Of a DNA stretch of 17,193 nt, positions 1-7,405 are shown one piece after another (position 1 is the first letter of the stretch; the number at the start of each line of letters is the position of its first letter). This DNA is from GWF2-38-69 sp037127655. Lineage in GTDB: Bacteria > Verrucomicrobiota > Lentisphaeria > Victivallales > GWF2-38-69. The stretch is taken from positions 1 to 17,193 of the forward strand of contig JBAXXY010000048.1 in the NCBI GenBank assembly GCA_037127655.1. The letters are read 5' to 3'. Made by a program: the position numbers and the translations under genes. The notes under the pieces are model-generated. The model had not been told where the DNA came from. It saw only the letters and a program-made list of their open reading frames with translations, and did not search any database.

Positions 1-1332
1 AAATGAAATAGAATGATCCATCGATTTATCTTGTAAACGCTCTTTTCTAATCTTATTAATAGCGTTTATCACTGTCGCATGCGTCCTTCCCCCGAATGAT
101 TCTCCAATTACGGGAAGAGAGTACTCCGTCAATTCCCTTGATAAATACATAGCTATCATTCTAGGATAAGCAATGTTTTTGGGTCTTTTATCGCTGACCA
201 AGTCCTTAAGCATCAAATCAAAGTGCTCTGCGACTTTCTTCTGTACCATCTCTATGGTAACCTTAGCGGCGGCTTCCTGTATAATTATAGGGTGAAGAAT
301 CCTTTCTGCGACACCAAGATCTATTTTTGCCCCTGTCATCGAAGTAAGAGCCGTAAGTCTAATAAGCGCGCCTTCAAGTCTTCTCACATTGGATGTTATC
401 TTGCTGGCAATAAAATACAAAATTTCATCGCTAAGCTTAACAATCTGTTCTTCTTGCTTTTTCTTGAGAATAGCAACTCTCATTTCAAGACCTGGAGGCT
501 GAATATCAGTAGTAAGACCAGTCTCAAATCTTGAAACAAGCCTAGCCTCTAACCCATTTATTTCTCTAGGAGATCTGTCTGAAGTTAATACAATCTGTTT
601 ATTATCATTATATAAAGCATTAAATGTATTAAAGAATTCTTCCTGAAGTTTCTCTTTACCTGTCAGGAACTGAACATCATCGATTAAAAGCATATCGATT
701 TTTCTGAATTTCTTTCGAAACTCTGAAATTTTATTGTTCTGCAAAGCGTCAGTATAAGCATTACAGAATTCTTCACATGTGTAGTATTCAACTTTAAGTT
801 TTTTATTATTCTTGATGGCCTCATGAGCAGAGGCTTGTATTAAGTGTGTTTTCCCAAGTCCTGTCCCGCCGTAAATAAACCAGGGATTAAAAGATATGCC
901 TGGAGCCTGGCCTATAGCAGCAGCAGCAGAATAGGAAAAATCATTTCCATCTCCTACTACAAACTTATCCAAGGTAAATTTTGGATTGCAGTTCACGATA
1001 TGAATTACTTCCGAACTGTAAGAAGTAGAATTTTTATCCTCGACTGGAGTTGTACTGAAATCTTCTACAGGAGTATGCCCAACCTCAAATCTAAAAGCTA
1101 TTTTTTCATTTCCTGAAGCCTCTCTAAGGGCGTGCTTTATTTCTTCAGAATAGTGGTCTTCTAGCCAATCAGCAAAAAATTCGTCTGATACTCCCAAAAC
1201 AAAATCATCCTGGAATGAGATTGCCTTTATCGAGCTAAACCAATGATTATAGATACTATCGTCATTAAGGTGAATTCTGAGAATATTCCTAGCATTCATC
1301 CAAATCTTGTCTTTTGTGAGAAGGTGTTCCAT
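1..1332 (-). CDS. dnaA: Chromosomal replication initiator DnaA (3' end cut by window edge)
   Basis: DnaA is the AAA+ ATPase that binds DnaA boxes at oriC, opens the duplex and loads the replicative helicase. 444 residues are visible and no stop is reached, so only the last few residues are missing. An N-terminal domain I (about 1-80) is followed by a short linker. The AAA+ core has Walker A GGTGLGKT at 155-162 and Walker B LLIDDV at 215-220. A sensor/arginine-finger region with EARLVSRFE follows. C-terminal domain IV carries the DnaA signature FGGRTHATVINA at 413-424; the residue after GGR, often Asp, is Thr here. The ATG at 1332 has an AGGA Shine-Dalgarno about 7 nt upstream (minus strand). 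The gene diverges from nagA across an AT-rich region with DnaA-box-like sites, so it very probably sits beside the origin. Confidence 0.97.
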   Translation of the reverse strand, partial: MEHLLTKDKIWMNARNILRIHLNDDSIYNHWFSSIKAISFQDDFVLGVSDEFFADWLEDHYSEEIKHALREASGNEKIAFRFEVGHTPVEDFSTTPVEDKNSTSYSSEVIHIVNCNPKFTLDKFVVGDGNDFSYSAAAAIGQAPGISFNPWFIYGGTGLGKTHLIQASAHEAIKNNKKLKVEYYTCEEFCNAYTDALQNNKISEFRKKFRKIDMLLIDDVQFLTGKEKLQEEFFNTFNALYNDNKQIVLTSDRSPREINGLEARLVSRFETGLTTDIQPPGLEMRVAILKKKQEEQIVKLSDEILYFIASKITSNVRRLEGALIRLTALTSMTGAKIDLGVAERILHPIIIQEAAAKVTIEMVQKKVAEHFDLMLKDLVSDKRPKNIAYPRMIAMYLSRELTEYSLPVIGESFGGRTHATVINAINKIRKERLQDKSMDHSISF

Positions 1333-1408
1333 AAATATCCTAATGCCCGCAATAAATGTTTTGAGTAAACTACCACAATTCTAAAGGAAGCATCATAACT
1401 TTCAACAG

Positions 1409-1422
1409 GTAAAAATTTTTAC
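1409..1422. repeat. Perfect 14-bp palindrome in the dnaA upstream region
   Basis: GTAAAAATTTTTAC is a perfect inverted repeat about 77 bp upstream of the dnaA start. It sits next to a degenerate box-like TTTCAACA (1400-1407). It could be a protein-binding operator controlling dnaA or part of the origin, but its A/T richness means chance is also possible. Confidence 0.35.
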
Positions 1423-1599
1423 AAACTTTTTTTAATGAAACTAACAATATTTAACAGAAATAATAATATGGGATTTATTTTTAATCTAGCTCTATTTTAG
1501 GCTCATTTTATTATATTTTTGTGATATCTTTTTTTAGCCGTATTCCTTCAAAAAAACTGCATTTTAACTAGATGAATCGCAAACTTTTTTTCTTATGTT

Positions 1600-1701
1600 T
1601 TATTAACACTTATCAACAGGTTATCAACATGCTAATAATAGATGTTTTTTGTATCTATTATTCCCGCTTTTGGCGAAATTTTGTCAAAAAAATTATCAAC
1701 A
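1600..1701 (+). repeat. DnaA-box-like 9-mer cluster plus DnaA-trio-like run
   Basis: Four 9-mers lie in the same orientation: TTATTAACA (1600-1608), TTATCAACA (1610-1618), TTATCAACA (1621-1629) and TTATCAACA (1693-1701). The first three start 10 and 11 bp apart, about one helical turn, which suits cooperative DnaA binding. TAA-TAA-TAG at 1633-1641 follows three bases after the third box. The same non-canonical A at position 6 in all copies suggests a lineage-specific box rather than decay. Confidence 0.6.
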
Positions 1702-1737
1702 GCTATATTTCAAAGCTAGAAGCTAGAAGTTTCTATA

Positions 1738-1765
1738 TTGTCAAATCGTATAAAAATGATATATT
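1738..1765 (+). promoter_or_regulatory. Probable sigma70-type promoter for the nagA operon
   Basis: A -35 TTGTCA (1738-1743) is followed after 16 bp by TATATT (1760-1765). TG at 1757-1758 forms an extended -10. Transcription would start near 1772, about 37 nt before the nagA ATG. nagA has no clear Shine-Dalgarno. Confidence 0.5.
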
Positions 1766-1808
1766 CTCTAGAAAGCATTATTAAGTTTTAAAGTCCTTTT
1801 CTTTCAAT

Positions 1809-3068
1809 ATGCCTGAAAAACCCGCAAACATACAGAGAATATTATTTACGGCCGATTATTGCTATACGCCATTTAGGAAGATAGTGAATGCTTCTATTCT
1901 CTGCGAGGAAGAACGAATCGTTGCAATAGGAAATTCGTCTTCTTTCAATCTCGATCAGGCCACTAATGTATTCCATCTTGCCGGAACATACGCCATTCCT
2001 GGGTTTATAGATACTCATATACACGGGACGGGCGGTTTTGACTCAAGTTCTGCCGAAGAAGACAAGGAGAACTTTAAATTTATGGTTAAAACCCTTGTCG
2101 GTCATGGTGTAACTTCATTTTTGCCGACTCTAGTTTCAAATCCTAAAAACCGAATGCTCTCCTCGATTACAGCGCTTCTTTCTCTTATTTCCAAAGAATA
2201 CCAAGGGGCCGCTCCAGAAGGAATTAGAGTCGAGGGGCCATTCATAAACAAAATTAAGAGAGGCGGGCAAGACGAAAATTTCATTCGCCCGATAGATATC
2301 GGCGAACTAAAGGAAATAATTTCGGCAGGGCAGAACAAAATAAAGATTATGACTTTTGCCCCTGAGCTGGAAAATTCTATGAAACTCATAGAAGTGCTAC
2401 GAGAAAATAACATTATCCCTTCAATGGGGCATACAATGGCTGAAGAGGAAATAGTTATCAGAGCTATAGATGCCGGCGCAACACACTGCACGCACCTTTA
2501 CAATGGTATGCCTGTACTACATCATAGATCAGTAGGTATTGCAGGAGTGGCGCTAACTGATGATAGAGTCACTACAGAAATAATTCTGGATGGTTTTCAT
2601 ATTCACCCACGAATGGTTGATATAGTCTGCAGGACAAAACCAAGAGATAAGATTATCGGAGTAAGCGATGCTATTCAGGGAGCCGGCCTCAAAGACGGGA
2701 TTTTTCATATCGGAACAACTCAGGTAAATGTTAAGGATGGAAGAGTTTTGACTGATGACGGCATAATTGCCGGAACTACACTGACTTTGGAGCAAGGATG
2801 GAATCATCTTGTAAGATATTCTCAGTTACCTATTACCGATGCTGCGGCCTGCCTAACCATCAATCCTGCCAGGCTCTTATCGCTAGACTCTCAGGGTGAA
2901 CTTGCCCCTGGAAAATTAGCTGACATAGCCTTCTTCAGCAAAGACACTAATAAAGCTATTATGACAGTCCGAAAAGGGAAAATTGTCTATATCGACAAGG
3001 CATATACTCTAAATTCACACAAATCAAACCCTGGAATCCATTCAAGAGAGCATCAAGATGCAAAATAA
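1809..3068 (+). CDS. nagA: N-acetylglucosamine-6-phosphate deacetylase (NagA)
   Basis: NagA hydrolyses N-acetylglucosamine-6-phosphate to glucosamine-6-phosphate and acetate in the cytoplasm, in amino-sugar catabolism and cell-wall recycling. The 419-residue protein shows the amidohydrolase fold in order: GFIDTHIHG at 65-73 (metal His70/His72), VEGPF at 141-145 (Glu142 ligand), SMGHT at 205-209, CTHLYNGM at 227-234, DGFHIHP at 261-267, and the catalytic Asp in SDA at 286-288. The length is somewhat longer than the usual 380-400, with a short extra C-terminal tail after about residue 395. The ATG at 1809 is the only sensible start before an upstream in-frame stop, but it lacks a Shine-Dalgarno. 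It overlaps the next gene by 11 nt, so the two are probably cotranscribed. No nagB or transporter is visible nearby. Confidence 0.93.
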   Translation: MPEKPANIQRILFTADYCYTPFRKIVNASILCEEERIVAIGNSSSFNLDQATNVFHLAGTYAIPGFIDTHIHGTGGFDSSSAEEDKENFKFMVKTLVGHGVTSFLPTLVSNPKNRMLSSITALLSLISKEYQGAAPEGIRVEGPFINKIKRGGQDENFIRPIDIGELKEIISAGQNKIKIMTFAPELENSMKLIEVLRENNIIPSMGHTMAEEEIVIRAIDAGATHCTHLYNGMPVLHHRSVGIAGVALTDDRVTTEIILDGFHIHPRMVDIVCRTKPRDKIIGVSDAIQGAGLKDGIFHIGTTQVNVKDGRVLTDDGIIAGTTLTLEQGWNHLVRYSQLPITDAAACLTINPARLLSLDSQGELAPGKLADIAFFSKDTNKAIMTVRKGKIVYIDKAYTLNSHKSNPGIHSREHQDAK

Positions 3069-3909
3069 ATTAGTTGATCAATACCAGATTTTAGACTCAG
3101 GAAACCTTCAAAAACTCGAGCAAGTTGGTAATTTTAGGCTAATACGCCCTGCGCTCAATGCTTTCTGGCCTCCTACTCTCTCAAAAACTGAATGGGACAA
3201 GTCAATCGGAGTTTTCCAGAGGGACTCTACAGGCGGAGGAAAGTGGACTTGGAAATCCAAAGTTCCACAAGAATGGCTCATTTCATACAACAATATAACA
3301 TTTCTTATAAAACCTACTGATTTCGGGCACCTAGGCTTCTTTCCTGAACAAAAAGATAACTGGGTTTGGCTTAGAGAAACTATTTCGAAAAAAACGGAAC
3401 TAAAAACTATAAATCTTTTTGCCTATTCGGGCGGAAGTACTTTGGCTATGGCTCAAGCCGGAGCAAAAGTTTGTCATGTCGATGCTGCAAAAGGTATGGT
3501 TGACTGGGCTAAAATAAATCTTTCGAACAACAAAGACATAAAAAGTGGAGTCAGATGGATTGTTGACGATGTTAATAAGTTCATTCAAAGAGAAATCAAT
3601 CGAAATGAAACTTACGACGGTATAGTTCTAGATCCTCCATCTTTTGGCAGAGGTCCAAATGGACAACTTTGGAAAATTGAATCTGATATAATTCCTTTTC
3701 TTGAGAAATGCAAAGCGCTTCTTTCCCAGAAACCATCGTTTGTACTATTAAGCCTTCATAGTCATGGTTTTTCTGATAACACGCTTGAACGAATTCTCCA
3801 ATTTGTATTTGGCAATAATACTCAAATCACGACTGGAGAAATGACGATAACAGAATCAAGTGGCAAAAAAATATCCGCCGGTTCTTACGCAAGACTTCTT
3901 TTTAAGTAA
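3058..3909 (+). CDS. Class I SAM-dependent methyltransferase (RlmI/COG1092-like catalytic domain, no PUA domain)
   Basis: This 283-residue protein has a Rossmann methyltransferase domain. The SAM-binding motif I region is NLFAYSGGSTL (119-129) and the acidic end of strand 2 is VDAAKG (141-146). Paired Asp residues lie at 170-171. Motif IV is LDPPSFGRG (191-199), which resembles the DPPSF motif of RlmI/RlmK-type 23S rRNA m5C/m7G methyltransferases. The PUA domain of RlmI is missing. A distinct region of about 100 residues, with FRLIRPALNAFWPP and HLGFFPEQKDNW, comes first. I recall this architecture as a widespread family of about 290 residues with no well-established substrate, so rRNA is a guess. 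The start overlaps the nagA end by 11 nt, and an RNA methyltransferase follows 23 bp downstream. Confidence 0.85.
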   Translation: MQNKLVDQYQILDSGNLQKLEQVGNFRLIRPALNAFWPPTLSKTEWDKSIGVFQRDSTGGGKWTWKSKVPQEWLISYNNITFLIKPTDFGHLGFFPEQKDNWVWLRETISKKTELKTINLFAYSGGSTLAMAQAGAKVCHVDAAKGMVDWAKINLSNNKDIKSGVRWIVDDVNKFIQREINRNETYDGIVLDPPSFGRGPNGQLWKIESDIIPFLEKCKALLSQKPSFVLLSLHSHGFSDNTLERILQFVFGNNTQITTGEMTITESSGKKISAGSYARLLFK

Positions 3910-3932
3910 ATACACAGAACTATAGATAGTTA

Positions 3933-4748
3933 ATGAAAAATTTTTTAGAAATAACCAGCCTTCAGAATGATAGGATTAAAGAAATAATAAAGCTTAAAGA
4001 CCGTAGAAGCAGAGATAAGCTTTCGAAAACTTTCCTTGAAGGATACAGATTAATCAGCAGAGCCCTTGATGCTAAATTCCCTATAGAGGAATGCTATTTC
4101 TGCCCTGAACTCTTTCTTGGGTCTAACGAGGATGTTTTATTATCCAAACTTGAAGAAAGCGGCTCCATGCTCATCAAGGTAACAAGCACCATACTGACCA
4201 AAATGGCTTACCGTGAAAGACCTGAAGGGCTAATTGCTGTAAGTAAAATTAAAAAACACTCTTTAGAATCTATTAGACTTGTAGAAAATGGGCTCTATCT
4301 CGTCCTTGAATCTATAGAGAAACCAGGTAATCTAGGCTCAATTATGCGGGCCGCTGACGCGTCTGGAGTCAACGGGATCCTTATTTGCGATAAACGAACA
4401 GATATTTATAACCCTAATGTCCTAACGGCCAGCACTGGAGCTATATTCTATGTACCATTCGCCGAATGTTCCTCGGAAGAAGCACTAGATTGGCTGAATA
4501 GGAATAAAATAAAGACTCTTGCGACAACTCCTCACACAGACCTAAGCTATGACATGATAGATTTGACTCAATCTGTAGCGATTGTAGTCGGAACAGAGCA
4601 AGTGGGACTAACTGATTACTGGATTGAAAATTGCACCATAAAAACTGTGATACCAATGAATGGCAAAATAGACTCTTTAAATGTAGCGATCGCGACGAGT
4701 GTAATACTTTTTGAAGCCTCAAGGCAAAGACGCCTTGCCGTTAAATAA
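3933..4748 (+). CDS. SpoU/TrmH-family RNA 2'-O-ribose methyltransferase
   Basis: This predicted SPOUT enzyme transfers a methyl group from SAM to a ribose 2'-OH in rRNA or tRNA. The 271 residues fit the RlmB/TsnR-like size. An N-terminal substrate-binding domain (about 5-105) contains KTFLEGYRLISRAL. The knotted SpoU domain carries all three motifs: motif 1 at 128-141 (EKPGNLGSIMRA, with Asn133 and Arg139), motif 2 VVGTEQVGL at 218-226, and motif 3 IPMNGKIDSLNVAIA at 240-254. The target nucleotide cannot be assigned from sequence alone; RlmB (23S G2251) is one candidate. It lies 23 bp after a methyltransferase gene, probably in the nagA operon. Its last codons contain a promoter for the next gene. 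Confidence 0.92.
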   Translation: MKNFLEITSLQNDRIKEIIKLKDRRSRDKLSKTFLEGYRLISRALDAKFPIEECYFCPELFLGSNEDVLLSKLEESGSMLIKVTSTILTKMAYRERPEGLIAVSKIKKHSLESIRLVENGLYLVLESIEKPGNLGSIMRAADASGVNGILICDKRTDIYNPNVLTASTGAIFYVPFAECSSEEALDWLNRNKIKTLATTPHTDLSYDMIDLTQSVAIVVGTEQVGLTDYWIENCTIKTVIPMNGKIDSLNVAIATSVILFEASRQRRLAVK

Positions 4749-4762
4749 GTTTAAACTATAAT
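4735..4762 (+). promoter_or_regulatory. Probable promoter for the lipoprotein gene
   Basis: TTGCCG (4735-4740), a spacer of 16 bp, then a perfect TATAAT (4757-4762). The -35 lies inside the end of the SpoU gene. Transcription would begin near 4769, leaving a leader of about 33 nt with AAGGA shortly before the ATG. The lipoprotein is therefore probably expressed independently of nagA. Confidence 0.5.
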
Positions 4763-4801
4763 TTTACCACAAGTTCCAATCACCTAAACTTAAGGATTTA
4801 T

Positions 4802-5572
4802 ATGAGTTTTAAAAATATAGGAATCACTTCCATCTTCATTTTCATGCTCCTTGCATTTACATCGTGCAACAATTGGGACAAAAACTACCAGACAGTTTAT
4901 AATCCACAGCCGGCAATTGAAAAAGACGGCTTTCCTATAAATAATCCTGTTTTTATTTCAAACATCGTTGATGCCAGACCTCAGCAGGAACGAATCCCTC
5001 TTGACCCAAATGTAAGCCCACTCCTTCTGATTCCGCTTTGGCCATATGACCATAGTACAACAAGTCCTGTTTTAAAATATACATATATGCAAACAGATAT
5101 GCTCAATACGCTCAAGCATCTCATAGCTGAGGATATAAGAACAAGTGGAATTTTCAGCTATATTACGACTCAAAGCTACGGAGTAACAGGATCACAAGAA
5201 GCTGAATATGCCGCCAAAATTCCAGACGATGCCTATGTGCTTGAAATCGAAATCAAAAAAGCGTTATGGTCCAGGTATGTAACGACCTACTGTTTATCCT
5301 ATCCCGGATCGCTCCTGTGGCTATTTGCTCCTGAGTCTTATGGCAGCGTAAGTATAAGCATCGAAGCAAAACTATATTCTCCATCGGATAGGAGCAAGGC
5401 CTTAGTACAAACCACAATCTCAAAGGAAGTTTCCTGCACTGAATGGTCTTACGATCAAATAAACTATCAGCCGCCTATATCGGAATTCAAACTCGCAGAA
5501 ATGTTCCCTGAAATCATGACAGATTTGAGAGCTTTCTTGATTAAATCGCTAGATAAGAGTAAAAAAGACTAA
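4802..5572 (+). CDS. Predicted lipoprotein of unknown function
   Basis: I do not recognise the family. The 256-residue product begins with a lysine-containing n-region, a hydrophobic stretch (about 8-19) and a lipobox-like FTSC with Cys22. It is therefore predicted to be exported, lipidated on Cys22 and membrane-anchored. No transmembrane segment follows. The mature part starts with Asn-Asn-Trp-Asp, has a proline-rich segment around 60-85, and two short aromatic/basic stretches. A loose resemblance to auxiliary lipoproteins that work with envelope transport or lipid-trafficking systems is possible but unproven. The start is supported by AAGGA 5-7 nt upstream and by a good promoter. The gene ends in a 4-nt convergent overlap with ftsY. 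Confidence 0.8.
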   Translation: MSFKNIGITSIFIFMLLAFTSCNNWDKNYQTVYNPQPAIEKDGFPINNPVFISNIVDARPQQERIPLDPNVSPLLLIPLWPYDHSTTSPVLKYTYMQTDMLNTLKHLIAEDIRTSGIFSYITTQSYGVTGSQEAEYAAKIPDDAYVLEIEIKKALWSRYVTTYCLSYPGSLLWLFAPESYGSVSISIEAKLYSPSDRSKALVQTTISKEVSCTEWSYDQINYQPPISEFKLAEMFPEIMTDLRAFLIKSLDKSKKD

Positions 5573-6495
5573 TCTTTTATTTTTTCAAAAACGGCTTCAG
5601 CAAAAAGATTAGGATCAAACTTCTGAAGGTCGTTTATCCCTTCTCCAAGCCCCAGAAATAATACCGGCAAATTGAATTTCTCTGTGATGGCTACAACCAT
5701 GCCGCCCTTGTATGAACCATCCAGTTTAGTGCAAATCAAACCGTCAATCTTGCAGAATTTTGAGAACTCTTCGACTTGAGCCAAGGCATTCGACCCCATA
5801 CTGCCGTCTATTACTATTATAGTTGTTAGTTTGCCTGGATTAAGTTTTTCCACAGTCTTGGATATTTTACCCAACTCTTCCATAAGGTTTTTCTTTGCAT
5901 GCTGGCGGCCCGCAGTGTCAATGACAAGAAGGTCATACCCCCTATTCTTTGCGGCAGTCACAGCATCATAAGCTACAGATGCTGAATCAGCGCCGGCTAC
6001 ACCTGAAACGACATAGGAAGAAGTTTTTTCTCCCCAGATCTTGAGTTGTTCAGTAGCTGCAGCCCTGAAAGTATCGCAGGCAGCCAGCATTACTTTCATT
6101 CCATTATTCTTATAATGGGAAGCTAATTTGCCGGCACTTGTGGTTTTACCGCAGCCATTTACACCCACAAGCATTAAAGTAGAAAGCCCGGCTCCCAGCT
6201 CTATTTTTATATTGCTTTGTTCTTTGCTAAAGAGTTTTAAGACTTCGTTTTTGGCAATAAGAAAAATATCGTCATCAGTCTTTATAATGCCTTGTTCGTA
6301 AGAAGTTCTTATACTTGAAATGATCCTCCTGGTTATCGAAATACCAAAGTCTGAATTAATAAGAGCCGCTTCAAGCAGTTCATAGTCAGAATCAGACCAC
6401 TGGCTTTTTCCTGTAAAACAGCCAGAAATTTTTCTAGAAAGAGAAACAGCGGTCTTTTTTAGACCGGACTGGAAGGCATTAAGTAGATTCTTCAT
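5569..6495 (-). CDS. ftsY: Signal recognition particle receptor FtsY
   Basis: FtsY is the SRP receptor GTPase, which pairs with Ffh to dock ribosome-nascent chain complexes at the inner membrane. The 308-residue protein has a short four-helix N domain (about 1-95) and no long acidic A domain. The G domain shows P-loop GVNGCGKTT (111-119; the fourth position after GVNG is usually T), DTFRAAA (141-147), DTAGR (193-197), the NKxD-equivalent TKLDG (256-260) and LGLGEGINDL (281-290). The start overlaps the nusB stop as ATGA, a 4-nt overlap typical of translational coupling. The stop overlaps the stop region of the convergent lipoprotein gene. Confidence 0.96.
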   Translation of the reverse strand: MKNLLNAFQSGLKKTAVSLSRKISGCFTGKSQWSDSDYELLEAALINSDFGISITRRIISSIRTSYEQGIIKTDDDIFLIAKNEVLKLFSKEQSNIKIELGAGLSTLMLVGVNGCGKTTSAGKLASHYKNNGMKVMLAACDTFRAAATEQLKIWGEKTSSYVVSGVAGADSASVAYDAVTAAKNRGYDLLVIDTAGRQHAKKNLMEELGKISKTVEKLNPGKLTTIIVIDGSMGSNALAQVEEFSKFCKIDGLICTKLDGSYKGGMVVAITEKFNLPVLFLGLGEGINDLQKFDPNLFAEAVFEKIKD

Positions 6496-6998
6496 TGATG
6501 TGGAGCGGATTCTCTTGGCGGTCTCTGAAGCGAGTCCTTAATGGAATTCAAAATACCATTAATAAATGAAGGCGAGTTATCGGTACCATAATCCTTGCCG
6601 ATTTCCACAGCTTCATTAATGCTTACAATTGGAGGAACATTATCGCAAAAAAGCATCTCATAGACGGCTACTCTCATGATATTTTTATCAACTGCATCTA
6701 TTCTTTCGATAGGCCAATTGGACTTTTCTGAGTATTTAGAAATTTCAGCATCAATTTCTTTTAGTTTGGAAAGAACTCCAGCCAATATTTTTAAAGCAGC
6801 CTTATATGCTTTCTTAAACACATCCTTGTCAGGCAGTTCATAAAGCTCTGTTTCCCTTACCTGAAATGTAAATGTCTCTAATAATGTTGATTCTTCTATC
6901 TCGGCAATATCCCGTTGAAAGAGAAACTGCATAACCCATTCTCGGGCATATCTTCTGAAGTGTACCTGGTTTGTCTTTTTCTTTGGTTCGTTTGTCAT
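6492..6998 (-). CDS. nusB: Transcription antitermination factor NusB
   Basis: NusB binds boxA RNA together with NusE (ribosomal protein S10) and promotes antitermination and correct processing of rRNA transcripts. The 168-residue all-helical protein has the N-terminal arginine-rich boxA-binding start (RRYAREWVMQFLFQRD, about 15-30). Its second half is conserved and contains WPIERIDAVDKNIMRVAVYEML and PPIVSINEAVEIGKDYG, ending in FINGILNSI. A tail of about 12 residues after the core is poorly conserved. It lies 27 bp downstream of HPr and overlaps ftsY by 4 nt, so the three are likely one transcript. Confidence 0.94.
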   Translation of the reverse strand: MTNEPKKKTNQVHFRRYAREWVMQFLFQRDIAEIEESTLLETFTFQVRETELYELPDKDVFKKAYKAALKILAGVLSKLKEIDAEISKYSEKSNWPIERIDAVDKNIMRVAVYEMLFCDNVPPIVSINEAVEIGKDYGTDNSPSFINGILNSIKDSLQRPPRESAPHQ

Positions 6999-7025
6999 AA
7001 CAATCTCTAATATTATTTATTTCAT

Positions 7026-7304
7026 CTAAAATCTCGGAGGGAAATCAAAGTCTAAAGCTAATAACACAGATAGTTCACTGCAAGCCTTATCTTCATTCGC
7101 GCCACTTACAGAAATTACTATCTCATCGCCCTTTTCCAGACCAAGGCTTAATAGACCTAGAATACTACTTAAATCAGTATCCCCCTTAGCACTTTTTAAT
7201 ATCAGCTTGCAGTCAGAAAACTCAAGAGCTTTCTGCATAATTTTGCTTGCAGGTCGGCAATGTATTCCGGCGCTATTCGAGATAATAATTTTTCTGGATA
7301 TCAT
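7026..7304 (-). CDS. HPr-family phosphocarrier protein
   Basis: HPr carries phosphate from enzyme I to sugar-specific PTS enzymes and can be a regulatory protein. With the ATG at 7304 the protein has 92 residues. The active-site His falls at position 15 in GIHCRPA and a Ser46-type regulatory site in SSILGLLSLGLEKGDEI. Both matches to canonical numbering support this start. A TTG at 7316 would add four residues; it is favoured by GAGGAAA about 7 nt upstream, whereas the ATG has no Shine-Dalgarno at normal distance, so the start is unsettled. The loop is GIHCRPA, where most HPr have G-L/I-H-A-R-P-A. No enzyme I or HPr kinase gene is visible, so PTS transport versus regulatory use cannot be decided. 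It lies 27 bp upstream of nusB. Confidence 0.88.
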   Translation of the reverse strand: MISRKIIISNSAGIHCRPASKIMQKALEFSDCKLILKSAKGDTDLSSILGLLSLGLEKGDEIVISVSGANEDKACSELSVLLALDFDFPPRF

Positions 7305-7405
7305 ACAAAAAAACAAAAATGGGTTTCCTCATGATCTTCTGTGAAAAAGTATATCGCATCAATCTAAGAGAAAAACACCATCACTATAGATAAATAAGCT
7401 AAATG

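Larger units (their letters stand above)
1333..1808. other. Candidate chromosomal replication origin (oriC), AT-rich intergenic region
   Basis: This 476-bp gap between divergent dnaA and nagA is strongly AT-rich. It holds three identical 9-mers TTATCAACA at 1610-1618, 1621-1629 and 1693-1701, all in the same orientation. A close variant, TTATTAACA, lies at 1600-1608. Each exact copy differs at one base from the canonical DnaA box TTATCCACA. Right after the second exact box come TGC and then TAA-TAA-TAG (1633-1641), which resembles the DnaA-trio element of a bacterial basal unwinding system. A perfect 14-bp palindrome GTAAAAATTTTTAC lies at 1409-1422. Long A/T runs at 1420-1560 could serve as an unwinding element. 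The position beside dnaA supports an origin, but I could not compute GC skew across a genome. Confidence 0.6.

Noticed and set aside
1713..1726. Tandem 7-mer AAGCTAG x2 as a functional iteron
   Set aside because: Only two copies with no flanking pattern; too little to call a replication iteron.
1572..1784. 70-codon + strand ORF in the intergenic region
   Set aside because: It overlaps the DnaA-box cluster and the nagA promoter, has no Shine-Dalgarno, and its composition follows the A/T-rich region. Most likely a chance ORF.
4721..4736. Hairpin AAGGC/GCCTT at the end of the SpoU gene as a terminator
   Set aside because: It has no T run and lies inside the coding sequence, overlapping the -35 of the lipoprotein promoter.
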